8,642 nucleotides of DNA from JBNAVY01 sp049700195 (GCA_049700195.1 JBNAVY010000067.1:1-8642), one strand, 5' to 3'. Positions 1 to 6,083 are shown, counted from the stretch's first letter. Notes: generated from the letters alone by a model not told the origin. Program-made: numbers and translations.

Positions 1-35
1 AATTTTGTACATTTTTATTTTCCACTTTTCGTACA
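1..35. mobile_element. Possible terminus of an IS21-family insertion sequence
   Basis: On the minus strand the sequence from base 35 begins TGTACGAAAAGTGG, and a second TGTACAAAA follows 24 bases later. The closely spaced, repeated TGTAC blocks next to an AGTGGAAAA stretch resemble the multiple terminal repeats of IS21-like elements in Firmicutes; this comes from memory of that family and was not searched. The HlyD-like coding sequence loses its repeat pattern at this point and stops 20 bases further on. The simplest reading is that an element lying beyond the left edge was inserted into that gene. No transposase is visible in the window, so the assignment is tentative. Confidence 0.42.
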
Positions 36-1040
36 TTTTGATTTTATCATTTGCATGTATTGATTTTGATAGTTTATAAAGTCATCTTTTGCATTTTGAA
101 CTATCTTTTCTGCATCATAATATTTTTCTGTTAAGGCATTTTGAAATTGTTGAATTTTATCTTCTCTTTGTCTTATATTCATCTGGTAATCAATAAATTG
201 ATTGTAATAAGAGCTATCAGAAGAAAAATAATTATGATTATCGTTTATGGATTTTTGTAATAATTTTAAGTTATCTATATTATTTTGAATGGTTTGTATT
301 TGTTGAGGTAAGTTTTGTAACTGATGTAATTTTGTTTCATTTTCTTCTATACTTGCCGTAACACTCATAAGATATTGATTTTTATAAATTTCAAATTCCT
401 GTTTAGCATTGTTTAAAGCAACTAACGCATCCTCAATTTGACTGGGTAACGCATCTGGATTTTGCAAAATAGAATCATATGTTTTCTGCAGTTGGGCAAT
501 TTTGTTTTGGTATTGTTGAACATTCATTTGATAATCTAAGAATTTATAATAGTAGGAGTTATAAGTTAGAAAATAGTTTTTATTATCGTAAATATATCGC
601 TGAAGAAGTCTTAAATTATTGATTGCATCTTGTATATCTTGAATTTGAGAATATTGACTCTTTAATTGATTTAATTGTTGATAATTCTGTTCTATATTGC
701 TTTTGATGTTTAGCGTATATCCATTTTTATAATTTGCAAGTTCTCCTTTTGCATTGTCAATTGCTTCCTGTGCCTCTTCAATTTGCCTCAACAGTTCGCG
801 TTGTAATTGCTCAATTTTATCCTGTCTCTGATTAATATTCATTTGATAATCAACAAACTGGTTGTAATAAGAAGTGTCATTGTTTATTTTATTTTCATTT
901 TGGTCTATGGATTTTTTTAAATTTTTTAAATTTGCCAATATGTTATCTACATTATGTGCCTGAACATTAATACCGTAAAGTTGGCTTTCTAAGGCTTTTT
1001 TATTTATATAAAAATCTAAATGCTTGTAGTAATAATACAT
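15..1040 (-). pseudogene. HlyD-like bacteriocin secretion accessory protein, downstream (coiled-coil) fragment
   Basis: This 341-codon frame is the continuation of the HlyD-like gene that begins at 1470/1479. Reading back past its ATG in the same frame gives SIQDGKNYFDKSSENE, which joins the upstream fragment (ending LKKLKK) across an A7 run. It is therefore the second half of a frameshifted gene and not an independent protein. It is almost wholly glutamine/asparagine-rich alpha-helical coiled coil in three imperfect repeats, starting near residues 38, 143 and 258. Each contains a DYQMN motif (residues 64, 169, 284) and a NAK...Y(K/Q)N(Q/G)Y motif (from residues 96, 211, 316). In HlyD-type adaptors this hairpin spans the cell envelope and bridges the inner-membrane ABC exporter to the outside. 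The usual second half-lipoyl and beta-barrel domains are absent: the repeat pattern ends near residue 335, and the last codons run into the IS21-like terminus. The protein is probably not functional as encoded. Confidence 0.72.
36..929 (-). repeat. Three tandem coiled-coil repeats within the HlyD-like gene
   Basis: The units lie at about 615-929, 270-614 and 36-269 (minus strand), 105, 115 and at least 78 codons long. Each opens with an L(K/R)xL(K/Q)(K/R)xI segment, continues through NxYYxxF(V/L/I)DYQMN and ends with a NAK...Y block. The second unit has about 10 extra residues, including ILQNPDALPS, between these anchors. The third is cut at the IS21-like end. A shorter, diverged unit may precede them around the frameshift. 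The pattern suggests lengthening of the periplasm- or wall-spanning hairpin by internal duplication. Confidence 0.7.
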
Positions 1041-1086
1041 TTCATTCTCAGAACTTTTATCAAAATAGTTCTTCCCATCCTGAATA

Positions 1087-1470
1087 CTATTTTTTTAATT
1101 TTTTTAAATTTTCCACTTCACTAATCTTATTAGCAAGTTGTTTTTCTAATATGGATTTTTGTAATTCTAAGTTTTTATGCTCTATTACGTATAAAGCATC
1201 TCCTTTTTTCACTTTTTGACCATCTGTAACATATATTCTCTCCACATTGCCTGTCACTTTGTTTGAAATGATAAATTCATTTTTGTAAGGTCTTATAATT
1301 CCGTTTGCTTTAACAACTATTTCTTTCTCACTAAAATAAGACCATATCAAGAAAGATATAATGAGAAGTAATAAAATATAAACAGAAACACTCGCAATAG
1401 GATGCGGTTTGGATTCTAAAAGTTCTCTGCTGTCTGTAAGTTCTTCTATATTTTGTACTATCTCTCTCAC
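1087..1470 (-). pseudogene. HlyD-like bacteriocin secretion accessory protein, N-terminal fragment
   Basis: This is the N-terminal part of a membrane fusion/accessory protein that works with the C39-peptidase ABC exporter encoded directly upstream. Visible features are a short cytoplasmic segment with the family-typical DSRELLESKPHP stretch, one hydrophobic membrane helix (about residues 28-48), then the first half of a lipoyl/biotinyl-like domain (VKANGIIRPY, then GNVERIYVTDGQKVKKGD) and the start of the coiled coil. The frame hits TAG at 1087-1089, straight after an A7 run at 1090-1096. Removing one A fuses it to the coiled-coil fragment below 1040. AGGAG at 1481-1485 lies 10 bases before GTG at 1470 but only one base before the GTG at 1479, so 1470 is the likelier start. 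The exporter gene stops at 1492, so translation is probably coupled. Product: HlyD family, broken. Confidence 0.8.
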
Positions 1471-1491
1471 AAAAGTCACGCTCCTATCAAA

Positions 1492-3705
1492 TTAGAGGTT
1501 AGAGGCTGCTGCTTCTTCATCTCCAAGTTCGTAATTAGATATTGGAATTTGATCCTTCCATAATTCATAATACTTTCCACCTAATCTCATTAATTCTTCA
1601 TGACTACCACTCTCTACAATCTTTCCTTTATCCATAACATATATGGTATCACTTCTCATGATAGTACTTAATCTATGAGCAATTATTATAGCAGTAATAT
1701 CTTTACTAAATTCATATATCATATTATGTATTGTTTTTTCGGTAGTACTATCCAAATTACTAGTAGCTTCATCCATTATTAATATATCAGGCTTTTTCAA
1801 GATTGCTCTTGCTATTGCAAGTCTTTGTTTTTGCCCACCAGATAAATTTGCACCATTTTCTTCTATCATAGTTTCATATCGTAAAGGTAGACTGTTAATA
1901 AAATAATGAATCTGGGCTTTTTTACAAGCCTCTATTATTTCTTCTAATTCTATATTATCTGCTCCAAGAGTAAGATTTTCTCTGATAGTGCCATTAAAGA
2001 AAAAAGCACTCTGTGATATGTATGCAATTTTTTCTCTTAAAACTTCTAAATTTATATCTTTTATGTTATATCCATTTATAAGTATTTCACCTTTCTCCGG
2101 TTGATAAAAACTCATTAGGAGTTTTACCAGAGTCGTTTTACCCGAACCGCTTTCACCAACAAGTGCTATTTTTTTCCCTGAAGAGATGTGTAAAGTTATA
2201 TCCTCTAAAACCTTCTGCCTTGTTCCATACCTAAAAGTTACATTTATAAAGTCTATATCTCCTCTTAATGATGCAGGATTGATCTTTTTATCTTCATTTT
2301 TGCTCTTTTCTATTTCTAAATCTAGTATTTCACCTAATCGGCTTGCTGCAACTAAGGCTGTCTGTACTTGGGGCTGAAGATTTATAAGATTTTCTATAGG
2401 CTCTAAAAAGTAAGCAAGTAAAGCATTAAAGGTTAAAAGTTCACCTATGGACAACCTGCCATGTATTACTTCATTGGCTCCAACCCATAGCAAAACAAGT
2501 CCAAATACACTTTTTACTACACTTTTTAATGAAGATTGTAAATTATTTATCCACCCATTTTTAAAAGCACTTTTGACAAATTTTATGAATCTTTTTTCTG
2601 TTTCAAAATTTACCTTTTTCTCTGCATTGAATGCTTTTACAGTTTCAATTCCGTTTAATGATTCTACAAGATAAGACGTTAGTTTTGCGTTATTTTCCAT
2701 CATTGTTCTATTTATGTTTTTTAAAGGATTGTTAAACACCCAGACAATAGTAGCATATAAAACAACAGGAATAAGAGTTATACCGAATAACATATGATTA
2801 AGACTGTATAATATAGCACCACCTACTATAACCATTAATGTATCTATCATTATGGTAAGCGTCGCTCCTGATATAGCCTCCCTTATTCTTGCCGCATCAT
2901 TAAAACGAGATATTATTTCTCCTACTTCCCGCGTATCAAAGAAATTTATAGGCAGTTCAATGACATGATTGTAGTATCCAAGCATCAATGGTATATCAAT
3001 ATTTTGGCTTAAATATAGAAGTAACTGCGTTCTAAAGGTGTTTAATAAAACTTTAAAAACATATAATACAATGATTCCTATTGAGAACATATTGAGAGTT
3101 TTCACTAATCCATTTGGAAGTATAGAATCCATTAAAAATTTAAAATAAAATGAACTTATAATTCCTAAGACAGTAAATATTAGGGATACAAAAAATATGT
3201 GTACTATCAGTCTTTTTTGAGGTTTTAATAATGCAAAGAATCTTGAAAATAGTCCTTGCGTCTCATCTACCTTTTTAAATTGAACCGTTGGCACCATAAG
3301 AATGAGTACGCCCGTCCATATTTTAAAAAATTCTTCAGGAGTATATCTTACGATTCCCTTTGCAGGGTCTGCGATAATTAATTCTTTTTTTGTTATCTTA
3401 TGTATTACCACATAATGAAGTAATTTCCCATCAATAATCACATGGGCTATTGCAGGAAGCGGAAATTCACCAAAAATATCTTCGGGTTTGTTTGCTCTAA
3501 CTCCTTTAGCTGTAAAACCAAGTTCTTCTGCTGCTTTTATTAAACCGTATGCACTTGTCCCCTGTTTATCTGTCCCTGCAGCTTCTCTTATTTTCGATAT
3601 TGGTATTTTTAATCCATACTGTTTCGATATCGTCGCAAGACAAGCAGCACCACAATCTTTTATGTCATGTTGTTTAATGCATACATAGCGCTTAAATATG
3701 TTCAT
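1492..3705 (-). CDS. Peptidase-containing ABC transporter for double-glycine bacteriocins (C39 peptidase-TMD-NBD)
   Basis: This 737-residue protein is full length for the LagD/LcnC/ComA/PCAT family. It cleaves leader peptides after Gly-Gly and exports the mature peptides, powered by ATP, in the cytoplasmic membrane. The N-terminal C39 peptidase domain (about 1-140) has the catalytic Cys18 in QHDIKDCGAACL, His97 in LLHYVV and Asp113 in IADPAKG. Six membrane helices follow (about 165-440). The ATPase domain (about 480-720) has Walker A GESGSGKTT (517-525), Q-loop YISQ (562-565), signature LSGGQ (621-625), Walker B ILIMDE (641-646) and switch His677. All catalytic residues are present, so it should be active. 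GGTGAG lies 5 bases before the ATG. It should process the double-glycine peptides at 5411-6777. A likely promoter is at 3776-3804. The downstream HlyD-like partner gene is broken, so export may be impaired. Confidence 0.96.
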   Translation of the reverse strand: MNIFKRYVCIKQHDIKDCGAACLATISKQYGLKIPISKIREAAGTDKQGTSAYGLIKAAEELGFTAKGVRANKPEDIFGEFPLPAIAHVIIDGKLLHYVVIHKITKKELIIADPAKGIVRYTPEEFFKIWTGVLILMVPTVQFKKVDETQGLFSRFFALLKPQKRLIVHIFFVSLIFTVLGIISSFYFKFLMDSILPNGLVKTLNMFSIGIIVLYVFKVLLNTFRTQLLLYLSQNIDIPLMLGYYNHVIELPINFFDTREVGEIISRFNDAARIREAISGATLTIMIDTLMVIVGGAILYSLNHMLFGITLIPVVLYATIVWVFNNPLKNINRTMMENNAKLTSYLVESLNGIETVKAFNAEKKVNFETEKRFIKFVKSAFKNGWINNLQSSLKSVVKSVFGLVLLWVGANEVIHGRLSIGELLTFNALLAYFLEPIENLINLQPQVQTALVAASRLGEILDLEIEKSKNEDKKINPASLRGDIDFINVTFRYGTRQKVLEDITLHISSGKKIALVGESGSGKTTLVKLLMSFYQPEKGEILINGYNIKDINLEVLREKIAYISQSAFFFNGTIRENLTLGADNIELEEIIEACKKAQIHYFINSLPLRYETMIEENGANLSGGQKQRLAIARAILKKPDILIMDEATSNLDSTTEKTIHNMIYEFSKDITAIIIAHRLSTIMRSDTIYVMDKGKIVESGSHEELMRLGGKYYELWKDQIPISNYELGDEEAAASNL

Positions 3706-3775
3706 AATCTCTCACCTTTTATTCTTTTATTTAGCTTAATCATTAGTAAACCTTTATTGTTTTTTTAGGAAACTT

Positions 3776-3804
3776 TATATAATTCATAATTTTTGATATT
3801 GCAA
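3776..3804 (-). promoter_or_regulatory. Likely promoter of the exporter operon
   Basis: On the minus strand TTGCAA (3799-3804) and TATATA (3776-3781) are 17 bases apart, a good sigma-A spacing. The -10 ends about 70 bases before the exporter start codon. The -35 overlaps the repeated box at 3801-3817. The -35 is weak, as expected for a promoter that needs an activator. Confidence 0.5.
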
Positions 3805-3817
3805 ATCCTAAATACTT
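3801..3817 (-). promoter_or_regulatory. Shared regulatory box, copy A (upstream of exporter)
   Basis: The plus-strand 17-mer GCAAATCCTAAATACTT matches GCAAATCTTAAATACTT at 8550-8566 in 16 of 17 positions. It matches the copy at 6878-6894, upstream of double-glycine peptide 1, in most positions. It lies at and just upstream of the proposed -35. It is probably the binding site of an activator encoded outside the window, such as a peptide-pheromone response regulator (inference). Confidence 0.5.
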
Positions 3818-3848
3818 GTTATTAATCATATTTACTATATACCTTTTA

Positions 3849-3886
3849 AATAATGTGGTGAAAGTATATACTTTCACCACATTATT
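3849..3886. terminator. 38-bp perfect palindrome, terminator or attenuator
   Basis: The arms AATAATGTGGTGAAAG and CTTTCACCACATTATT flank TATATA, itself self-complementary, giving a perfect 38-bp palindrome. It lies 33 bases after the stop of the 49-codon peptide gene and upstream of the exporter promoter. A T-run (GTGTTTTT, 3887-3894) follows it on the plus strand only. On the minus strand, where the genes run, the hairpin is followed by TAAAAGG and lacks a real U-tract. It may end or stabilise the peptide transcript. Confidence 0.5.
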
Positions 3887-3919
3887 GTGTTTTTCCAACT
3901 AACTGTGCTATTAAAGTAT

Positions 3920-4069
3920 TTAGTGTAGTATATAATATACAAATTTCCCTACTATTTCTCCTATTTTTATTCCACCTAATAATACAAGAGCAACTATTAT
4001 AAACAACAAAGAAACCTTAATTACAGGAAAATTATCTAATTTCTCCATCAAAAAATTGCCACCATCCAT
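3920..4069 (-). CDS. Small hydrophobic peptide, 49 aa, possible leaderless bacteriocin or immunity/accessory peptide
   Basis: An ATG at 4067-4069 has GGAGGT ideally placed 7 bases upstream, among the best ribosome sites in the window, so translation is likely. The product begins MDGGNFLMEKLDNF, continues with a strongly hydrophobic helix (about residues 15-31, rich in V, I and L) and ends GKFVYYILH. The C-terminal half contains G33-xxx-G37-xxx-G41, a double GxxxG helix-packing motif like those in the locus's double-glycine peptides. There is no convincing double-glycine leader: the GG at 3-4 and 32-33 are not in leader context. It could be a leaderless bacteriocin, an immunity peptide or a secretion accessory peptide. 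I do not recognise the family. A 38-bp palindrome follows the stop. Confidence 0.62.
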   Translation of the reverse strand: MDGGNFLMEKLDNFPVIKVSLLFIIVALVLLGGIKIGEIVGKFVYYILH

Positions 4070-4155
4070 TTATTTTACCTCCATAATTTCTATTGGTTCT
4101 GTCAAGGGCCAGCGCTAGCTTTAAAAAGCCTTTACCATTGAAAGGTGCTACATTT

Positions 4156-4245
4156 CTATTTTCTATCTGCTCTTTCTGCTTCTTTATATCCTACATAAGC
4201 TCCTATACCCTTTTCTTTATTGATTTTTCCTAAACTCACATCCAT
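4156..4245 (-). CDS. 29-codon peptide resembling the C-terminus of double-glycine peptide 2 (remnant or leaderless variant)
   Basis: The short frame starts at ATG 4243-4245 with a moderate purine-rich site (AGGCAGG) about 8-10 bases upstream and an in-frame stop just before it. The sequence begins MDVSLGKINKEKG and ends GAYVGYKEAERADRK. The end parallels the end of peptide 2 (GFVDGFKAAYARDRDK): both have EKG, a GxxxG, an aromatic-Lys pair and a charged Arg/Asp/Lys tail. No leader or GG site is present. It is either what remains of a third related bacteriocin gene or a short leaderless relative. The next gene (4069) follows 86 bases later, so the two could be co-transcribed. Expression is unproven. 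Confidence 0.45.
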   Translation of the reverse strand: MDVSLGKINKEKGIGAYVGYKEAERADRK

Positions 4246-4757
4246 TTCTATATCCTGCCTTTAATTTAGCATAAATTTTTTTCCGTTGTCTACTACATTT
4301 TTATGTAGGTTTTACGTCCTTTAATATAAACTAAAGAAAATGTAGGGTTATTGTTTATTTTCCTTTCAGATAATGTAATTACTATTCGCCGACGACAACC
4401 ATGCACTACCTGTGCAGGCTACCTGTACTCAAGTAGGTACTTCATTTTCTCTCTCACTATCTCTCACTACCTTATCTATCATACCCACTTGGGTGCCAGC
4501 TCGCTTATCTTTAGGCTCGCTACTACCTGTAAGAATTACTCTTTTCTCCTATATTTTAATGCGAACATAGATTTTCATCCATGGTTGTGCTTTATTAAGT
4601 ATGTTTAGTTAATACTAAATTTTATCATAAAAAAGATAAATTTTTATATATTTTTTATAAAAGGTTTCCGCTTAATTTATTAGCCACCAAAAGGCTATAT
4701 TTAGGCATTTTATAAATTCACTTGTTGAATTCAAGTTTTAACTATATGGACTTAACT
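4246..4757. other. 512-base stretch without a convincing gene
   Basis: The stretch contains no open frame with a ribosome site and protein-like composition. It holds a small inverted repeat CTACAT-TTTT-ATGTAG (4293-4308), a GC-richer island (4381-4545, listed separately), a short stem TAGCC/GGCTA (4681-4697) and a stem AATTCA/TGAATT (4715-4731) just beyond the CPBP stop codon. The last two are possible weak terminators for the CPBP gene. An 85-codon plus-strand frame over the island has no ribosome site and no recognisable features. Confidence 0.5.
4381..4545 (-). other. GC-richer island, possible structured RNA or remnant of a mobile intron
   Basis: Base composition here is clearly higher in G+C than on either side. 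It contains CTACCTGT three times (4406-4413, 4419-4426, 4523-4530), a tandem 10-mer TCTCTCACTA (4450-4469), two GCTCGC copies and short stems such as ACCC-AAGT-GGGT. Read on the minus strand, the mix of GTGGGTATGATAGATAAG and GAAGTACCTAC is vaguely reminiscent of domain I of bacterial group II introns. That is an impression, not a match. A 40-codon minus-strand frame across it has no start signal. Function unknown. Confidence 0.25.
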
Positions 4758-5237
4758 TTATAAATAAAAAACTAGTAAAACTAGTATATTATAAATGATA
4801 TGTATAGATAGAACAATAATAAACGAACTCAGAGTTTTATTTTTATATATTAAATATGCATAATTTAAAATCACACCGAAAAGGAAGCCAAAAATTATGT
4901 AATCAGAACTATAGTTATGCAATATACCAAAAATTATTGAAGCTGCAATTACAAGCAAAGCTTTCTTGTTATTTAAATAATTTACTTTTTTTAAAAAATA
5001 AATTAAAACAACTTGAAAAAGGTATGTTTCTATTATTGGTCCTACTATTACTACCAAAATAAACATTAATATTGGCGATACATCGAATTGCAGCCTCTTA
5101 AAAGGAATATTAAAAATATTAGCATATAATCCTGTCAAAACATCTGCCATCCATGCAAACATCACCATTATCAAAATATAAGAATAATCTGAAACATTAT
5201 TTAGGTAATCTTGAATCTTTTTATTGATACTCATCAA
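4758..5237 (-). CDS. CPBP-family membrane protein (Abi-like), probable bacteriocin immunity protein
   Basis: This integral membrane protein of about 158 residues has four to five hydrophobic segments. It carries a degenerate CPBP intramembrane protease signature: IETYLFQ (E70-Q75) where EExxxR is usual, FGILH (103-107) and HIIYN (146-150). Glu70, His107, His146 and Asn150 are kept, but the second Glu and the Arg are Thr and Gln. It is also shorter than typical CPBP proteases (above 200 residues). Many bacteriocin loci carry such proteins, and several are shown or thought to confer self-immunity; immunity here is inferred from the context. AGGAG lies 8 bases before TTG 5237 and 11 before ATG 5234, so either may be the start. 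It has its own likely promoter (5296-5323) after the terminator of the peptide genes. Confidence 0.8.
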   Translation of the reverse strand: MMSINKKIQDYLNNVSDYSYILIMVMFAWMADVLTGLYANIFNIPFKRLQFDVSPILMFILVVIVGPIIETYLFQVVLIYFLKKVNYLNNKKALLVIAASIIFGILHNYSSDYIIFGFLFGVILNYAYLIYKNKTLSSFIIVLSIHIIYNILVLLVFYL

Positions 5238-5295
5238 TTAAAATACTCCTTTTTTCATAAAATACAAAAAATAACATAATTCTTTTCTAAATTTT

Positions 5296-5323
5296 TTTAT
5301 AAAACTATAACGATATAGTGCAA
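5296..5323 (-). promoter_or_regulatory. Likely promoter of the CPBP gene, with half of the shared box
   Basis: On the minus strand TTGCAC (5318-5323) and TATAAA (5296-5301) are 16 bases apart, about 60 bases before the CPBP start. The bases AATTTGCAC match the core of the shared box at 3801, 6876 and 8548. The TATTTAAG upstream part of the box is not conserved here, so it may be only a partial site. Confidence 0.45.
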
Positions 5324-5360
5324 ATTAGATTATGTTAGTTATTAGACAAAAATTTTTAAA

Positions 5361-5379
5361 ATAGGCGAAAACTGCCTAT
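5361..5379 (-). terminator. Putative terminator after double-glycine peptide 3
   Basis: On the minus strand ATAGGC-AGTTTTC-GCCTAT is followed by TTTAAAAATTTTTG. It lies 32 bases after the stop codon of peptide 3 and upstream of the CPBP promoter, which fits the end of the peptide operon. The stem is only 6 bp and the U-tract is interrupted, so termination may be partial. Confidence 0.5.
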
Positions 5380-5410
5380 AACCTATTTGCCATTAAAAAA
5401 CTACACTCTC

Positions 5411-5615
5411 TTATGCCAATCCCTGTAGTAAAAGTTCTTTATTTCTTTCTTTTTCTCTTGATTTTTCCATTATTTCAAAAGCACTGGGTTGCGTATAAGA
5501 AACACCTTTCATTAAATAATAAGTTAAATATCCTGCTACGAAACCAACCTTAGAAAAAAAAACCATTATCGCCTCCATTAATAGTGAGTAATTCTTCTTC
5601 TCTTATTGTATTCAT
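5411..5615 (-). pseudogene. Double-glycine bacteriocin peptide 3, frameshifted at a T9 run
   Basis: ATG at 5613-5615 is preceded by AAGGAG about 10 bases upstream. The leader MNTIREEELLTINGG is a textbook double-glycine leader (ELxxI-GG) for the C39 exporter. The frame then meets nine T residues (plus-strand A run 5554-5562) and stops at 5550 after 21 codons. With eight T residues it continues through FFSKVGFVAGYLTYY and a charged tail to TAA at 5411, giving a 67-residue precursor and a 52-residue mature peptide. The mature part has GFVAG, a GxxxG motif in the same context as GFVDG in peptide 2, suggesting a partner in a two-peptide bacteriocin. The break may be a loss-of-function mutation, a sequencing error or a slippage site: runs of nine T or A are prone to RNA polymerase slippage. 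The T9 run is directly visible; the rest is inference. Confidence 0.75.
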
Positions 5616-5694
5616 TTATTTCACACTCCTTTTTTCGGTTTGATATCCACTTTAACGCGAAAAATGAACATTCTAATTTCATTATTTAAATATT

Positions 5695-5895
5695 TTACTT
5701 ATCACGGTCCCGAGCATAAGCTGCCTTAAAACCATCAACAAATCCCTTCTCAAAATCATACACTGCATCAAATATTGCTATTAGAGTACCTAATCTCCCT
5801 AAAGTTTCCCATGGATTGCCCCCATTTATTTTTTGTAACTCATCTTCAGTTAAATGTAGCATGTTAAAACTGTACTGACTTAAATTAGCTTCCAT
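5695..5895 (-). CDS. Double-glycine leader bacteriocin peptide 2 (class II type)
   Basis: This is a 66-residue precursor. The leader ends LTEDELQKINGG, with the cleavage Gly-Gly at 25-26 and the typical spaced hydrophobic residues recognised by C39 peptidases. The 40-residue mature peptide starts NPWETLGRLG, has an amphipathic/hydrophobic middle, a GFVDG (GxxxG, 51-55) motif and a charged end ARDRDK. Its GxxxG and small size point to a two-peptide (class IIb) component; no family can be named with certainty. AAGGAAGG lies 7 bases before the ATG. The start context AAAGAGATGGAAGC is the same as that of peptide 1, suggesting that the two genes derive from a common ancestor at their 5' ends. A basic 45-codon cryptic frame stops 10 bases before the ribosome site. 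Confidence 0.85.
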   Translation of the reverse strand: MEANLSQYSFNMLHLTEDELQKINGGNPWETLGRLGTLIAIFDAVYDFEKGFVDGFKAAYARDRDK

Positions 5896-5918
5896 CTCTT
5901 TACCTTCCTTTCTTTTGA

Positions 5919-6056
5919 CTACAACCGAGCGATTTTCATCATTTTAATTAACCTGCCATGCATGGCAAATTTTTTATCAACTATACGATATGTAAAAACT
6001 GGCTTTTCTTTTTTGCTTTTCCTAAACCTACTACTACGTTTTTCTATAGTTTTTAT
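5919..6056 (-). pseudogene. Basic 45-codon cryptic frame lacking a standard start codon
   Basis: A GGAGG (6065-6069) is followed 8 bases later, where ATG would be expected, by ATA (6054-6056). From there an open frame of 45 codons runs to TAG at 5919: very basic at first (KTIEKRSSRFRKSKKEK), then PVFTYRIVDKKFAMHG, ending KMMKIARL. The same frame is open upstream to 6113 but has only a TTG (6071) without a ribosome site. This could be a small gene whose ATG mutated to ATA, or coincidence. I do not recognise the product. Confidence 0.3.
5954..5967. promoter_or_regulatory. 14-bp palindrome TGCCATGCATGGCA
   Basis: This is a perfect 14-bp self-complementary sequence 59 bases upstream of the peptide 2 start codon. 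It is GC-richer than its surroundings. It could be a binding site for a dimeric regulator, but it also lies inside the cryptic basic frame. No second copy was seen in the window. Confidence 0.25.
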
Positions 6057-6083
6057 ATTTTTTTCCTCCAAACTATAGAAAAA
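6039..6083 (-). promoter_or_regulatory. 14-bp inverted repeat presenting a Shine-Dalgarno sequence in its loop
   Basis: The arms TTTTTCTATAGTTT (6039-6052) and AAACTATAGAAAAA (6070-6083) match perfectly around a 17-base loop. On the minus strand the loop starts GGAGG. It lies 31 bases after the stop of the three-helix protein gene. There is no U-tract after it on the minus strand, so it is more likely an mRNA stem-loop (processing, stability or translation control) than a terminator. Confidence 0.5.

Noticed and set aside
2186..3688. Plus-strand open frames of 63-75 codons opposite the exporter gene (2186-2377, 2447-2674, 3488-3688)
   Set aside because: They are antisense to a clearly conserved ABC transporter, have no ribosome sites and resemble no protein.
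4100..4105. Perfect TTGACA (minus strand) just before the 49-codon peptide gene
   Set aside because: Seventeen bases downstream lies the Shine-Dalgarno GGAGGT and not a -10, so it cannot form a standard promoter for that gene.
4351..4608. 85-codon plus-strand frame over the GC-richer island
   Set aside because: No ribosome site, low-complexity composition and no domain; more likely chance openness or part of a non-coding element.
4667..4720. 17-codon minus-strand frame starting MPKYSLLVANK
   Set aside because: No ribosome site and too short to support as a gene without comparative data.
4856..5062. 68-codon plus-strand frame opposite the CPBP gene
   Set aside because: It is a shadow of the minus-strand membrane protein, with no start signal.
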